Positions 8,235 through 16,926 are shown, counted from the first letter of the stretch. The stretch: DNA of 64,000 bases from an uncultured Methanoregula sp. (GCF_963677065.1 NZ_OY781872.1:615419-679418); one strand, 5' to 3'. A program made the numbers and translations. Notes: generated by a model from the sequence alone, not told the origin.

Positions 8235-9182
8235 TTATTCTTCCAGAAACGCAAGAACTTTTTTCGTACTTTCCCGGATCTTTTCAACAGATTCTCGGAA
8301 GGCAATTGCTTCCGACTCTTCAAGACGAATAGCAATGGGAAAAACACCTTTGTTGTTGATTCTGGCGGGAACACCGATACAGACATCCCCCATGCCGTGC
8401 ACTTCGCTTTTGATATATGCAGATACGGTGAGGATACGGTTTTCATCGGAAAGGACGGTCCTGACCAGTGACGCAATAGCCTCACCCGGCCCGTAGACCG
8501 TGGATCCTTTGTTTTGTATGATAGACTGTCCGCTGCACTTGACCGATGTGATGATATCCTGCATGGGCAGGTGCGAAAAATCCGGCAGATTCGAGATCTT
8601 GATACCGCCAATCGTTGTTGCGGACCAGAGCGGGACCATGCTCTCCCCATGTTCGCCGATAATGCGCGTGTGGACTTCGCTGACATGAACATGGAAGTAA
8701 GAGGCGATGAGCGACTTCAGACGCATAGAGTCCAGATGGGTGCCAAGGCCAAAGACCTGGTGGGGCTCAAGGCCTGAATATTTCAGGGCAACCGATGTCA
8801 TGACATCGACGGGATTTGTCACCATGAGAATCTTGGTGTTCGGCGCTATTGCGCCAATCTCCCGGGCAAGATCTGCGATGATTCTCCCGTTACCGGTTGC
8901 AAGATCCATACGATCCTGATCTGGTGTGCGGGGTACTCCCGCGGTGATGATGACTACATCGGATCCGGCAATATCTTTGAGATTTGTTGTCCAGTTGACA
9001 CGGATGTCGGTTCCCCGCGCAGCAAATGAGTCCCCGAGGTCCTGAGCAATACCTTTTAAAAGAGCCTCTCGTCCTTCCCTCCCATGGAGAAGGATCTCAC
9101 TCACGTGGGGAATTGCTGAAATCGCGTGGGCGGCAAACATACCGACGTTGCCGGTCGCACCAATAATGGTCACTTTTGCCAT
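8235..9182 (-). CDS. mdh: Malate dehydrogenase (LDH/MDH family)
   Basis: A 315-residue NAD(P)-dependent 2-hydroxyacid dehydrogenase. The N-terminal VTIIGATGNVGMF nucleotide loop, the AGVPRTPDQDRMDL mobile loop with substrate arginine, the LMVTNPVDVMT stretch and the catalytic histidine in IIGEHGESMVPLWS are present. In methanogens this enzyme interconverts oxaloacetate and malate in the incomplete reductive TCA route that feeds glutamate synthesis. The start lies 15 bases downstream of the 3' end of the SRP RNA, so the two may share a transcript. Substrate choice between malate and lactate is inferred from the family. Confidence 0.9.
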   Translation of the reverse strand: MAKVTIIGATGNVGMFAAHAISAIPHVSEILLHGREGREALLKGIAQDLGDSFAARGTDIRVNWTTNLKDIAGSDVVIITAGVPRTPDQDRMDLATGNGRIIADLAREIGAIAPNTKILMVTNPVDVMTSVALKYSGLEPHQVFGLGTHLDSMRLKSLIASYFHVHVSEVHTRIIGEHGESMVPLWSATTIGGIKISNLPDFSHLPMQDIITSVKCSGQSIIQNKGSTVYGPGEAIASLVRTVLSDENRILTVSAYIKSEVHGMGDVCIGVPARINNKGVFPIAIRLEESEAIAFRESVEKIRESTKKVLAFLEE

Positions 9183-9197
9183 AGTAATCGTGAGAAT

Positions 9198-9504
9198 GGG
9201 GACGTGTCATCGGTCGACTGTACGTTTCTGCGTTTACCAAAGCACTCCTCCTCCGCCCCGTTACCCTGTGGGCGCTGAATGTCTGCGGTAAGTCTGCTCC
9301 CTTCCGGGCCTGAACCGGTACCCGCAGCAACAGGTCGTTATTCCCTCCGGAATATTGATACCTGGCCATCAACCTCACAGGACGAGGTTTCAACGTCAGA
9401 ATGCACAGGCTCCCGCAGGCCGTTGCAGCCTCAGTCAAACTTCGCCCCCCGCGTACCGACGGTTTCGGGTTACAAGTGACGCCGAGCCACCCGGGCTAGT
9501 CCCC
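9198..9504 (-). ncRNA. Signal recognition particle RNA (7S RNA)
   Basis: A 307-base RNA on the minus strand. The 5' end GGGGAC pairs with GTCCCC at the 3' end (helix 1). The 5' domain has the archaeal pattern CTCGGCGTCACTTGTAACC followed by GAAACCGTCGGTACGCGGGG (helices 3 and 4 and their loop contact). Helix 8 of the S domain is recognised by CCCGGAAGGGAGCAGACTTA. A TATA-like CTTTATTGG (9525-9533) lies the right distance upstream of the 5' end. The RNA scaffolds SRP19 and SRP54 for targeting of membrane proteins. Ends are inferred from the helix-1 pairing. Confidence 0.92.
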
Positions 9505-9521
9505 ATATACCTTTGTGCACC

Positions 9522-9536
9522 GGCCAATAAAGGCTT
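9522..9536 (-). promoter_or_regulatory. TATA box of SRP RNA
   Basis: Read on the minus strand the segment is GCCTTTATTGG, about 25 bases before the predicted 5' G of the SRP RNA at 9504. Spacing and sequence fit an archaeal TATA element. Confidence 0.55.
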
Positions 9537-9582
9537 TTTACCTTGGATGTATCGCAGACCACTAAATTACACGAAACATTGG

Positions 9583-10614
9583 CTATGGAATGAATGCTTC
9601 GCCACCGGCCCGGTCTACCCACTCGCGCTGTATCTTTCCCGTTAGAGTGAGGTCTGTTTTATCGAAAAGATCGAGTGCGGTTACTGGAGCGATTCCCTGG
9701 GGAAGAACGGCAGGAAGCTCCCGGAAATCCCCTTGGTAGACCTCGATCGTCTGGTCCCCACAGGCTTCGGCAATCTTGATGGGTTCACGAATAACCGGGT
9801 GTTTCTGCATATCTGCAAGCTGCTCAAAAATCTTTACGCGTTTGATCTTCAGGTATTCGCGGTTCACTTCAAGGTTGTAAGCTGACCAGAATGCTGAGGC
9901 ATACCAGGCATCATTCATGACAACATGGGCGACCCCAAGAGATGCAGCGGCAAGCCCCAGTGTCCCCACACCACAACAGGCATCCACAAAAAGCGGTACA
10001 GGGTGTTTCCCTACGTGCTGTTCCACAGAACGGATTTTCGGGTATCCCCCCCGGGGAAACTCGATATGAATGAGTGACTGTTGTTTGTAGATCACCAGAG
10101 GGCCGGTCCTTAACGGAAAAATATCAGCGCGGACATCGCATCCGGCGAGCAATTCATACACGTGAGGCACGGAATCCAAGTCAGGACTGGCAATACCCGG
10201 GATAAAACTCCCGGTTCTGACCACCCCCCGAAGTTCTGGTACCTCCTCCATGAGTTTTTCAGCGGTATTTCTGGAGGCTTTCATAGTGAGCAGAACGAGG
10301 GATTTTACCGGAAGGAACGGGGGACGATCCAGGGCATATCCGGGATGTATGAGAGGAGAACCCACTGCAAGCAGGGGATCGGTGGGTTTGAGATCGCCCT
10401 CCCTGACCATAATCACATATATGTGGGCAAAGACCTCATCGATGAACCGCTTGCCACAGGAACAAACGGGAGCATATTCAAGGGCCGGCAGGGGAGCACG
10501 TTTGTCCAAAACTCTGATAGTACATTCCGGGCACGGGTGGAAAAACGAGGGGAGTGCAGCAATGATCTCCTTTGCAGACTGCACGCAATCCATCCCGCAG
10601 ACCGGACATTTCAT
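9583..10614 (-). CDS. Zinc-ribbon SAM-dependent methyltransferase-like protein
   Basis: A 343-residue protein. The first ~60 residues carry a cysteine cluster (CPVCGMDC, CPEC, CSCG) likely to bind zinc. The C-terminal half has a class I methyltransferase core: VDACCGVGTLGLAAASLG is motif I, and VMNDAWYASAFWSAYN would be the acidic motif II loop. The pattern resembles RNA methyltransferases of the Trm5/TYW2 kind but lacks their full signature. ATG at 10614 is preferred because the zinc motif starts there, while an in-frame ATG at 10644 adds ten residues. It lies downstream of two tRNA genes on the same strand, which hints at a tRNA link. The substrate is unknown. Confidence 0.7.
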   Translation of the reverse strand: MKCPVCGMDCVQSAKEIIAALPSFFHPCPECTIRVLDKRAPLPALEYAPVCSCGKRFIDEVFAHIYVIMVREGDLKPTDPLLAVGSPLIHPGYALDRPPFLPVKSLVLLTMKASRNTAEKLMEEVPELRGVVRTGSFIPGIASPDLDSVPHVYELLAGCDVRADIFPLRTGPLVIYKQQSLIHIEFPRGGYPKIRSVEQHVGKHPVPLFVDACCGVGTLGLAAASLGVAHVVMNDAWYASAFWSAYNLEVNREYLKIKRVKIFEQLADMQKHPVIREPIKIAEACGDQTIEVYQGDFRELPAVLPQGIAPVTALDLFDKTDLTLTGKIQREWVDRAGGEAFIP

Positions 10615-10683
10615 GTTGCTCCCTATGAATGTGCAGGGATACAAAGGTTTTCAAACCAGTTTCATAAATGCAGGGGAGAGCAG

Positions 10684-10699
10684 GAAAAAACAAAAAAAA
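10684..10699 (-). terminator. Oligo-T terminator after tRNA genes
   Basis: On the minus strand the sequence reads eight T, one G, six T directly after the second tRNA. This is a typical archaeal U-rich terminator ending the two-tRNA transcript before the methyltransferase gene. Confidence 0.7.
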
Positions 10700-10705
10700 T
10701 GGCAG

Positions 10706-10780
10706 TGGGCCCGAAGGGATTCGAACCCATGACCGCCCGGTTATGAGCCGGGCGCTCTAACCGGACTGAGCTACGGGCCC
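10706..10780 (-). tRNA. tRNA with CAT anticodon (Met, or Ile2)
   Basis: A 75-base cloverleaf with acceptor GGGCCCG/CGGGCCC, anticodon loop CTCATAA and T-loop TTCGAAT. The TpsiC stem has one T-T mismatch (ATGGG against CCCTT). Discriminator A73 is encoded and CCA is not. The anticodon CAT serves elongator methionine or, after agmatidine modification by TiaS, the AUA isoleucine codon. The GGGCCC acceptor resembles archaeal Ile2 tRNAs, so the amino acid is left open. It is six bases downstream of tRNA-Asn. Confidence 0.9.
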
Positions 10781-10786
10781 CCAAAA

Positions 10787-10859
10787 CGCCCCCCACAGGG
10801 CTCGAACCTGTGACATTCGGATTAACAGTCCGACACTCTACCAACTGAGTTAGGGAGGC
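10787..10859 (-). tRNA. tRNA-Asn (GTT)
   Basis: A 73-base cloverleaf with acceptor GCCTCCC/GGGGGGC, anticodon loop CTGTTAA, T-loop TTCGAGC and discriminator G. No CCA is encoded. It is the first gene of a two-tRNA unit, with the CAT tRNA following after six bases. A TATA-like TTTAAAAGT lies upstream at about 10902-10910 and a second TAATAAG at 10880-10886. Confidence 0.96.
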
Positions 10860-10956
10860 AATCCCAAAGCGTCAATGCGCCTTATTAGATTCTTTTTGAG
10901 TACTTTTAAAGGTAACTATACAGGGGCGGGTTTTCGGGAGGGGGTACGCCTTCCTG

Positions 10957-11277
10957 TCACCCATTTCGACCGGGTTTCATGGTTTCAAGCAGGTTTATGA
11001 GTTCATCAAGGTCAGAATCAAGGTGAGAAAATAATTCAATGGTGAGGGGTGTTCCGACGGCACCATCCTGGGATGCGCGGATATACCCGAGCTGCTCCAA
11101 CACGTGGAGCGAATAACGAATCCGGTGGGAAGGAAGGTTCAGCAGCTCGGACAGTTTCATGATCCCGATGGGCTGGTGATCCATCACTGCGCGGGCTACT
11201 TCGATATGCCTGCTCAGGAGTTCAATCTCATCCTTCATCTTTTTCAGCATAATCAACCAGGGTGCGTTCCGGATCAT
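10957..11277 (-). CDS. Winged-helix regulator (ArsR-like)
   Basis: A 106-residue protein with one winged-helix domain. GIMKLSELLNLPSHRIRYSL contains the helix-turn-helix and VLEQLGYIRASQDGAVGTPL the wing. The C-terminal helix FSHLDSDLDELINLLETM probably dimerises. The start ATG overlaps the stop of the upstream membrane-protein gene (ATGA at 11274-11277), so the pair is translationally coupled. No effector-binding motif is visible, and the target is likely local. Confidence 0.75.
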   Translation of the reverse strand: MIRNAPWLIMLKKMKDEIELLSRHIEVARAVMDHQPIGIMKLSELLNLPSHRIRYSLHVLEQLGYIRASQDGAVGTPLTIELFSHLDSDLDELINLLETMKPGRNG

Positions 11278-11531
11278 TCCGATTTATTGACAGGGTTATT
11301 ATCATCCGGTTGTTCATGAAGCCATGCTTTTGTTTCATGATACTTCTTCCGGAAATCGATGGATAAAACCAGCGCGAGAACAAGCATGATGACAATGGAA
11401 GGGATACGGAACTGAACCGGGAAGAGAAACAGGGCAAGAACGGAGAGTGCAACAAGAAGGATGATGACATTCAGTTGCACAGCGAGCCGGTAAAATTTCC
11501 ATCGGAACTGATCTTTGGCTTTCGTGTCCAT
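11274..11531 (-). CDS. Small two-helix membrane protein
   Basis: Starting at ATG 11531 the product has 85 residues: a charged N-terminus (MDTKAKDQFRWKFYRLAVQL), two hydrophobic stretches (NVIILLVALSVLALFLFPV and IPSIVIMLVLALVLSI) and a polar C-terminal tail. A start at 11615 would overlap the divergent peptidase gene and is rejected. It is coupled to the winged-helix regulator that follows, a common pairing of a small membrane protein with its regulator. Family and function are not recognised. Confidence 0.7.
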   Translation of the reverse strand: MDTKAKDQFRWKFYRLAVQLNVIILLVALSVLALFLFPVQFRIPSIVIMLVLALVLSIDFRKKYHETKAWLHEQPDDNNPVNKSE

Positions 11532-11593
11532 TACCCGATAAGTCAACCCCGGAATAAAAGTACTTGACGTTTCAACGCATATAGTCCGGACTG

Positions 11594-12721
11594 ATGGATC
11601 CCATTTCAGCAGCAATCAGGGAGCAGAAGGCCGATGCCTATGTCATGTACGCTTCATCAAGGGATGCCGATATGCGTTATATGACGCAGTTTACAACCAG
11701 TGATCCGTTTATCTTTTTCAAAAAGCCCGGTGAAAAAGGTGCAATCATCATCTCCCAGATGGAGACCGTACGCGCATCGCGTGAATCAACTGCCGCAATC
11801 ATAACAAGGGCAGAGGCCGGGCTTCCCGAGATCATGAAGACGGAAAAAGATCCTCTCCGCGCAACCGCAAAGATGATCGCCGGAATTACAGGGAAGCGAA
11901 TTCTCGTCCCCCCGCAGTTCCCCCATGGTCTGGCAACCACGCTTGGGGAGTACTGTACGGTTATCGTGGATAACGGAACGGTCCTGTCGATGAGAGCAAG
12001 AAAAACCCGGGCCGAGATTGTAACAATGAAACGTGTCCAGAAAATAACGGAATCCGCAATGGAGACGGCAGTCCATATAATCCGGAAATCATCCGTGAAA
12101 AAAGGGATCCTCTACCATAAAGGGGCGCCCCTGACATCGGAATATATCCGATTCGTCATGCACAGCCACCTTCTGGAACACGAATGCTGTGCGGTGGATA
12201 CGATCGTATCCTGCGGGGAGGATACGGCACTCCCCCATATGACCGGCACCGGTGCCCTGAAAGCGGATGAACCCATTGTCATCGATCTTTTCCCGGTTGA
12301 AGAGAAGAGCGGCTATTACGCAGACATGACACGGACAGTAGTGAAGGGAGAGCCGTCGCAAGAAATAAGCGATATGTATGATGCCCTGCGGGAGGCAAAA
12401 CAACTGGGTATATCCAGAATCCGGGCCGGGGTATCGGGATCCGAGGCCCACCAGACGGTTGTTGATTATTTCCGGGACTGCGGTTACGAAAGCGATACGA
12501 AGGGTTTTACCCATAATCTGGGTCACGGTGTCGGCCTGCAGGTCCACGAGATGCCAACGGTTGGTCCAGCAGGAAAAACGCTTGAGAAAGGAAACGTGAT
12601 CACCATAGAACCCGGGCTGTATTATCCAGGGATCGGGGGCGTACGGCTGGAGGATATCGGTGCAGTCACGGCAAAAGGCTTTGACAAATTCACGAATTTT
12701 TCCGAGGATCTGGTTGTATGA
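11594..12721 (+). CDS. Xaa-Pro peptidase, M24B family
   Basis: A 375-residue metallopeptidase. The N-terminal ~120 residues form a creatinase-like domain. The C-terminal pita-bread fold has all five expected metal ligands: Asp in VIDLFP, Asp in YYADMTRT, His in LGHGVGLQVHE, Glu in TIEPGLY and Glu in VRLEDIG. It should release N-terminal residues preceding proline. Its stop overlaps the start of the type II methionine aminopeptidase gene (ATGA), so two M24 enzymes are made together for peptide N-terminal trimming. TATA-like GAATAAAAGT lies near 11550. Confidence 0.88.
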   Translation: MDPISAAIREQKADAYVMYASSRDADMRYMTQFTTSDPFIFFKKPGEKGAIIISQMETVRASRESTAAIITRAEAGLPEIMKTEKDPLRATAKMIAGITGKRILVPPQFPHGLATTLGEYCTVIVDNGTVLSMRARKTRAEIVTMKRVQKITESAMETAVHIIRKSSVKKGILYHKGAPLTSEYIRFVMHSHLLEHECCAVDTIVSCGEDTALPHMTGTGALKADEPIVIDLFPVEEKSGYYADMTRTVVKGEPSQEISDMYDALREAKQLGISRIRAGVSGSEAHQTVVDYFRDCGYESDTKGFTHNLGHGVGLQVHEMPTVGPAGKTLEKGNVITIEPGLYYPGIGGVRLEDIGAVTAKGFDKFTNFSEDLVV

Positions 12722-13593
12722 AGGACGAGGTTTTTGAAAAATACCGGGATGCGGGCAGCATTGCAGCGACAATTCTCCGGGAGGGAGCGCAGGAGATACG
12801 AGTCGGAGTTTCCTATCTGGATCTCGTCGAATCTATCGAGTCGAGGGTCCGTAAGGAGGACGCAGAGCTGGCTTTTCCCCTCAATGTCTCGTTAAACGAG
12901 GATGCCGCGCATGACACCGCATCCTACGGTGACAAGAGAATATTCGCCCAGGGGGATGTAGTGAAACTGGATCTCGGCGTCCAGATTGACGGATACATTG
13001 CAGACACCGCAACAACCGTGGATCTTGGGCGCAATTCCCTTTTACTCCAGGCATCCGAACAGGCGCTGGAAGCTGCAATAAAAACTATCAAACCCGGCGT
13101 AACCGCCGGGGATCTGGGGGCCGCGATCCAGAAGGAGATCGAAGGAAGAGGATATCGCCCCATCTCCAACCTGACCGGCCACGGGCTGGACCAGTATGTT
13201 CTCCACCGGTCTCCAACAATTCCCAACGTGGATATCGGGGGAGGAGTTGTTCTTGAAGAGGGTATGGTATTTGCCATCGAGCCGTTCGCAACCACCGGCA
13301 GCGGTCATGTGGGAGAGAAGACCAGGATGGAGATCTATTCACAGATCTCGAAAAAGCCGGTGCGCATCCCTTCGGCACGCATTGTTATGGAGAAGATCAA
13401 GGACCGGAACGGGCTTCCGTTTGCCCGCAGGTGGATGGGTGAGAAGAAACTCGACATTACCTTCCCCTCGCTGGTCAGGTCGCAGATCCTTCACGGGTAC
13501 CCGGTGCTTGCTGACATACCCGGCTCCCTTGTCTCCCAGCACGAACACACGGTAATCGTTACCAGCGACGGCTGCATCGTTACCACCCGGTGA
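12718..13593 (+). CDS. map: Methionine aminopeptidase, type II
   Basis: A 291-residue enzyme removing the initiator methionine. Metal ligands are visible as Asp in LDLGVQIDG, Asp in YIADTATTV, His in LTGHGLDQY, Glu in FAIEPFAT and Glu in SQHEHTVIV. The roughly 60-residue insertion between the last two ligands marks the archaeal/eukaryotic type II form. Start and length agree with the family, and the gene overlaps the preceding M24B gene by four bases. Confidence 0.95.
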   Translation: MKDEVFEKYRDAGSIAATILREGAQEIRVGVSYLDLVESIESRVRKEDAELAFPLNVSLNEDAAHDTASYGDKRIFAQGDVVKLDLGVQIDGYIADTATTVDLGRNSLLLQASEQALEAAIKTIKPGVTAGDLGAAIQKEIEGRGYRPISNLTGHGLDQYVLHRSPTIPNVDIGGGVVLEEGMVFAIEPFATTGSGHVGEKTRMEIYSQISKKPVRIPSARIVMEKIKDRNGLPFARRWMGEKKLDITFPSLVRSQILHGYPVLADIPGSLVSQHEHTVIVTSDGCIVTTR

Positions 13594-13637
13594 GATAGCC
13601 TTATGCATTCCGGGAAAGAATAATTGAGGTTACAGCC

Positions 13638-14912
13638 ATGTCTGGTGATTCTGAAATCCTGCGAATAATGGAAGTCGTTCTGACCGCTGAAATAGTCAAC
13701 CAGAACCCAGAACTTGATATCAATGACCTGACGCCCGCATGCCGCGAGATCTTTGGCGTCACTACAGGGTCCGATGTCAAGCGACCGGTCTACGTCAGTG
13801 ACGGCCTGATCAAACGCTCCCTGGCAATTGCGGACGCCCATCAGAAACTTGCCGCAAATCCGTTCATTGCTTACGAAGAATTCGGGCAGAGGCTCAAGAT
13901 AACTGCCCTTGAGCCGGCCGCGCAGTGGTTCCTGAAACAGGGAGGTACATCCCTTATCGCTCTCAATCCGGCGCTCGCATTTTATTTCGAAAAACTGGAT
14001 AACACGGGCATTTCCTACAAGGAAGTCCGTATCGCAAATCCGCCATTCGAAGATACCAAGGCTCACCTGGATGCCCGGCTCTCAAAACTTGTCGGTGAAG
14101 ACGAGAAACTGAGGGGCGCCCTTGATCTTGTCATCATCAACGCACCTGAAGAGGTTGAACAACACATCGGGGATCTGGTCTGCACCGCGGAACAGCTGGC
14201 AATCATCGCGAAGATCCAGCATGCCCTCACCCATCGAGAATTCCTGCTTCAGCACCGGATCTATGAGATTGGAAAACTCCTCTTCGTGGGTCCCCCGGGC
14301 ACCGGTAAAACATCCCTTGCCCTTGCCATGTCGCGGACCATGCACATGCCGGTTCTCGAAGTGCGCCTTTCCATGATCACCTCCCAGTATCTCGGGGAAA
14401 CTTCCAAGAATATCGATCGTATCTTCGAACTGGCAAAGAAACTCTCCCCCGCAATCCTCTTTATCGATGAATTTGATTTCGTTGCCAAGAGCAGGACTGC
14501 CGACGATCATGGGGCTATGAAGCGGGCCGTCAACTCGCTTTTGAAAAATATCGATAAGATAAACCTCATCAAGAACGGGGTGCTCCTGATCGGTGCAACC
14601 AACCACCCGCAGCTGCTGGATGAAGCTGCATGGCGCCGGTTCGATGAAGTTGTCGAATTCTCACTTCCCGATGAGGAGATGCGGAAAAACATTCTAAAAA
14701 AAGTCACTTCATCGCTCAACTGTCAGCTGGATTACCAGGAGCTGGCATCGAAAACAGAAGGTTTCTCAGGTTCGGATCTCCGTATGATGATCAAGGAGGC
14801 TATCCTGTCCGCGCTCATGGACAAACGCAAGACAATCATCCGCGATGATATCGAGAAGGGTATCTCCATGGTACGGACCCGGGAAGCCATCCGCCACCTC
14901 AACTGGTTGTAA
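13638..14912 (+). CDS. AAA-family ATPase
   Basis: A 424-residue ATPase. The N-terminal ~200 residues have no recognised domain. Then follow Walker A GPPGTGKT (residues 218-225), Walker B ILFIDEFDF, the second region of homology with GATNHPQLLDEAAWRRFDEV (arginine fingers) and a C-terminal helical lid. The domain is of the classic FtsH/PAN-like AAA clade, but neither a protease domain nor a proteasome HbYX tail is visible. The start has SD GAGGTTAC. The metallo-beta-lactamase gene begins one base after the stop. It is probably an unfoldase or remodelling enzyme with an unknown client. Confidence 0.85.
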   Translation: MSGDSEILRIMEVVLTAEIVNQNPELDINDLTPACREIFGVTTGSDVKRPVYVSDGLIKRSLAIADAHQKLAANPFIAYEEFGQRLKITALEPAAQWFLKQGGTSLIALNPALAFYFEKLDNTGISYKEVRIANPPFEDTKAHLDARLSKLVGEDEKLRGALDLVIINAPEEVEQHIGDLVCTAEQLAIIAKIQHALTHREFLLQHRIYEIGKLLFVGPPGTGKTSLALAMSRTMHMPVLEVRLSMITSQYLGETSKNIDRIFELAKKLSPAILFIDEFDFVAKSRTADDHGAMKRAVNSLLKNIDKINLIKNGVLLIGATNHPQLLDEAAWRRFDEVVEFSLPDEEMRKNILKKVTSSLNCQLDYQELASKTEGFSGSDLRMMIKEAILSALMDKRKTIIRDDIEKGISMVRTREAIRHLNWL

Positions 14913-14913
14913 T

Positions 14914-15636
14914 ATGAAAATAACCCTTCTTGGTACAGGGGATGCGATTGGAACACCCAGGGTAGGGTGTGACTGCCCCCAGTGTACCCGCGCAAAAGCA
15001 GAAGGGCTTACACGACTGAGGACATCCCTCCTCATAGAAAATGAGGGAAAGCACCTCCTCATCGACTCCTCACCGGATCTCCGTTTCCAGCTCCTCCGCA
15101 CGGGTTCGCCGCATATCGATGCCGTGATCTGGACGCACGGGCACTACGATCATTTCATCGGTTTTGGGGAGTTCTACCGGGTCCAGAATATCCCCCCGGT
15201 CTTTGCTGCACCCCAGGTCCTGAACTATTGTGCAGAAACATTCCGGTTCCTTTCGTTTGAAAAAGGGGCGATTCAGCCATACGAGCCCTTCGAGATCTTC
15301 GGGATAACGGTCACCCTCTTCGTGGTCAAGCATCCCCCCGCGTTCACCTGCGGGATACTTCTCGAAACGGGTGAATCCCGGGTTGCGTTCACTTCCGACA
15401 CCAACATCGATATTCCCAAAAAAAGCCTGGATCTCCTGCAGAATCTCGATATGTTATTTCTGGACGCAATCGTACCATCAAGCATCAAGATCCAGAAACA
15501 CATGAACTATCTTGAGGCCTGCACTCTTGCACAACGATTATCGCCGAAAGATTTCCGCTGTGTCCATATGAGTCATTTTCTTCCCTGGGATCTCCCGCAT
15601 CTTGGAAAAGATGGGGAATCTTTTGAATTCACTTGA
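14914..15636 (+). CDS. PhnP-like metallo-beta-lactamase-fold hydrolase
   Basis: A 240-residue protein from ATG 14914. The N-terminal GTGDAIGTP and the zinc site CDCPQC are typical of the PhnP branch, and the THGHYDHFIG motif provides the binuclear metal site. Further ligands are in FTSDTN and VHMSHF. PhnP enzymes are phosphodiesterases acting on cyclic ribosyl phosphates. Here no phosphonate genes are nearby, so the substrate is open. The gene follows the AAA ATPase directly and is likely cotranscribed. Confidence 0.85.
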   Translation: MKITLLGTGDAIGTPRVGCDCPQCTRAKAEGLTRLRTSLLIENEGKHLLIDSSPDLRFQLLRTGSPHIDAVIWTHGHYDHFIGFGEFYRVQNIPPVFAAPQVLNYCAETFRFLSFEKGAIQPYEPFEIFGITVTLFVVKHPPAFTCGILLETGESRVAFTSDTNIDIPKKSLDLLQNLDMLFLDAIVPSSIKIQKHMNYLEACTLAQRLSPKDFRCVHMSHFLPWDLPHLGKDGESFEFT

Positions 15637-15728
15637 AAAACAGGTGACTATCCGGGCCTTGTCGCAACTGCGCAGGTGCCCAACCTTACCCATACCTTAA
15701 TAGTTTTCAGGTTCCCAAACATAGGTGC

Positions 15729-15998
15729 ATGATTGTAAAGGTACTCGAACTCGAGAAAGACAAGGCACGGCTCATCATCCAGGGACAGGGCCACACGTTC
15801 ATGAATACCCTTGTCGAAGAGCTCCTGAGTGATCCGGATGTGGATGTTGCGAGGTATATGATAGAATTCCAGTTCTCGGATCCCGAACTTCTTATCACTA
15901 CAAAAGGAAAGAAGAATCCCCTCCCGATCATCAAGAAGGCCTGCAAGCGGATCAGCGGCCACTGTGATGAACTCATCAAAAGGCTCAAGAAGAACTGA
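15729..15998 (+). CDS. rpoL: DNA-directed RNA polymerase subunit L
   Basis: An 89-residue protein matching archaeal RpoL, the Rpb11/AC19-like half of the polymerase assembly platform that pairs with subunit D. The conserved core GHTFMNTLVEELLSD and the C-terminal helix IIKKACKRISGHCDELIKRL are present. A TATA-like CTTAATAG lies about 35 bases upstream, so the leader is very short. Confidence 0.95.
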   Translation: MIVKVLELEKDKARLIIQGQGHTFMNTLVEELLSDPDVDVARYMIEFQFSDPELLITTKGKKNPLPIIKKACKRISGHCDELIKRLKKN

Positions 15999-16141
15999 TC
16001 CAGAGATACTATACTTTTTTCAAGATATCGTACCGCATCAGCGGTATCTATCCATCATTATAACCGGATATGCGCATCTGCATGCAGCAGTGAGAAATAG
16101 AAAATAGGATACGATCTGAACCGTTTTCGAATGAAAAAGGA

Positions 16142-16762
16142 TTATTCTTCGGTAGCCCGCTCGGTGAAAACGATAGAACCGGAAATACGGGAGATCTTGA
16201 TTTTGACTTTCTGACCCGGTTTCGCATTGCCCACATACATGATATAGCGGCCCATCTTGACAACCCCGTCGCCCCGCTTTGAGATCGACTGGATCTCGAC
16301 ATCCATAACCATCCCCTCTTCAAGGTTCTCTGAAACCGGTTCCGTTCTTGCTTTCCTCTTGCGTACCGGGCGGTGACTTCCGCAGGCATCGCACCGGAGG
16401 ATCATGACCCGGTCATCCTTGACAAGACGCGTATCGGGTTTGCCGCACTCAGAGCAGATGACATAATCCTCAACGTAACTCTTGATAATCGCCTTGATTA
16501 ACGATATCTCGAATTTTCCATTGAAGATCGCCCGGTTCCCGTCAATTTTTCCGCTTGTTCCCAGCTCACCGAGCAGGAATTTCATCAGGTGATCCGGGTC
16601 GCGGCGGACTTTTCCGACAATATCGGTAAAATTCTCAAGAACCGTGGTCTTACCCTCAACGTATGCCTTGGCCTCAGGAACTACAAACCGTTCCGAGGAT
16701 TCGGTTTTTTCCGTGATATTGGAATATGCCTGTTTGAGGAGTTTCTCATACGGGTCCGTCAT
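16142..16762 (-). CDS. Translation initiation factor aIF2 beta with TRAM domain
   Basis: A 206-residue protein. Residues 1-135 match aIF2 beta: the N-terminal helix that contacts aIF2 gamma, the alpha-beta core ([20 protein letters not shown]) and a zinc ribbon with CSEC and CDAC. Residues about 148-206 add a TRAM domain ([20 protein letters not shown] to the end) that usually binds RNA. aIF2 beta is normally about 135-145 residues, so this is a fusion. The factor is part of the aIF2 complex that brings initiator tRNA to the ribosome. Confidence 0.92.
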   Translation of the reverse strand: MTDPYEKLLKQAYSNITEKTESSERFVVPEAKAYVEGKTTVLENFTDIVGKVRRDPDHLMKFLLGELGTSGKIDGNRAIFNGKFEISLIKAIIKSYVEDYVICSECGKPDTRLVKDDRVMILRCDACGSHRPVRKRKARTEPVSENLEEGMVMDVEIQSISKRGDGVVKMGRYIMYVGNAKPGQKVKIKISRISGSIVFTERATEE

Positions 16763-16926
16763 AATAGTATAGTATAACGGCGCCTGCCGACAAAAAGGCT
16801 TTCCCCGGAAAGAGATGAGTGCAGGAACCCCAGAATAAAAGATGGAGCCAGAGAAAATTTTCCAAGACGAGATGTGAGACCTGGAGCCTACGAAAGACAG
16901 GAATCCCTGCCGGACAGAGTAAAAAA

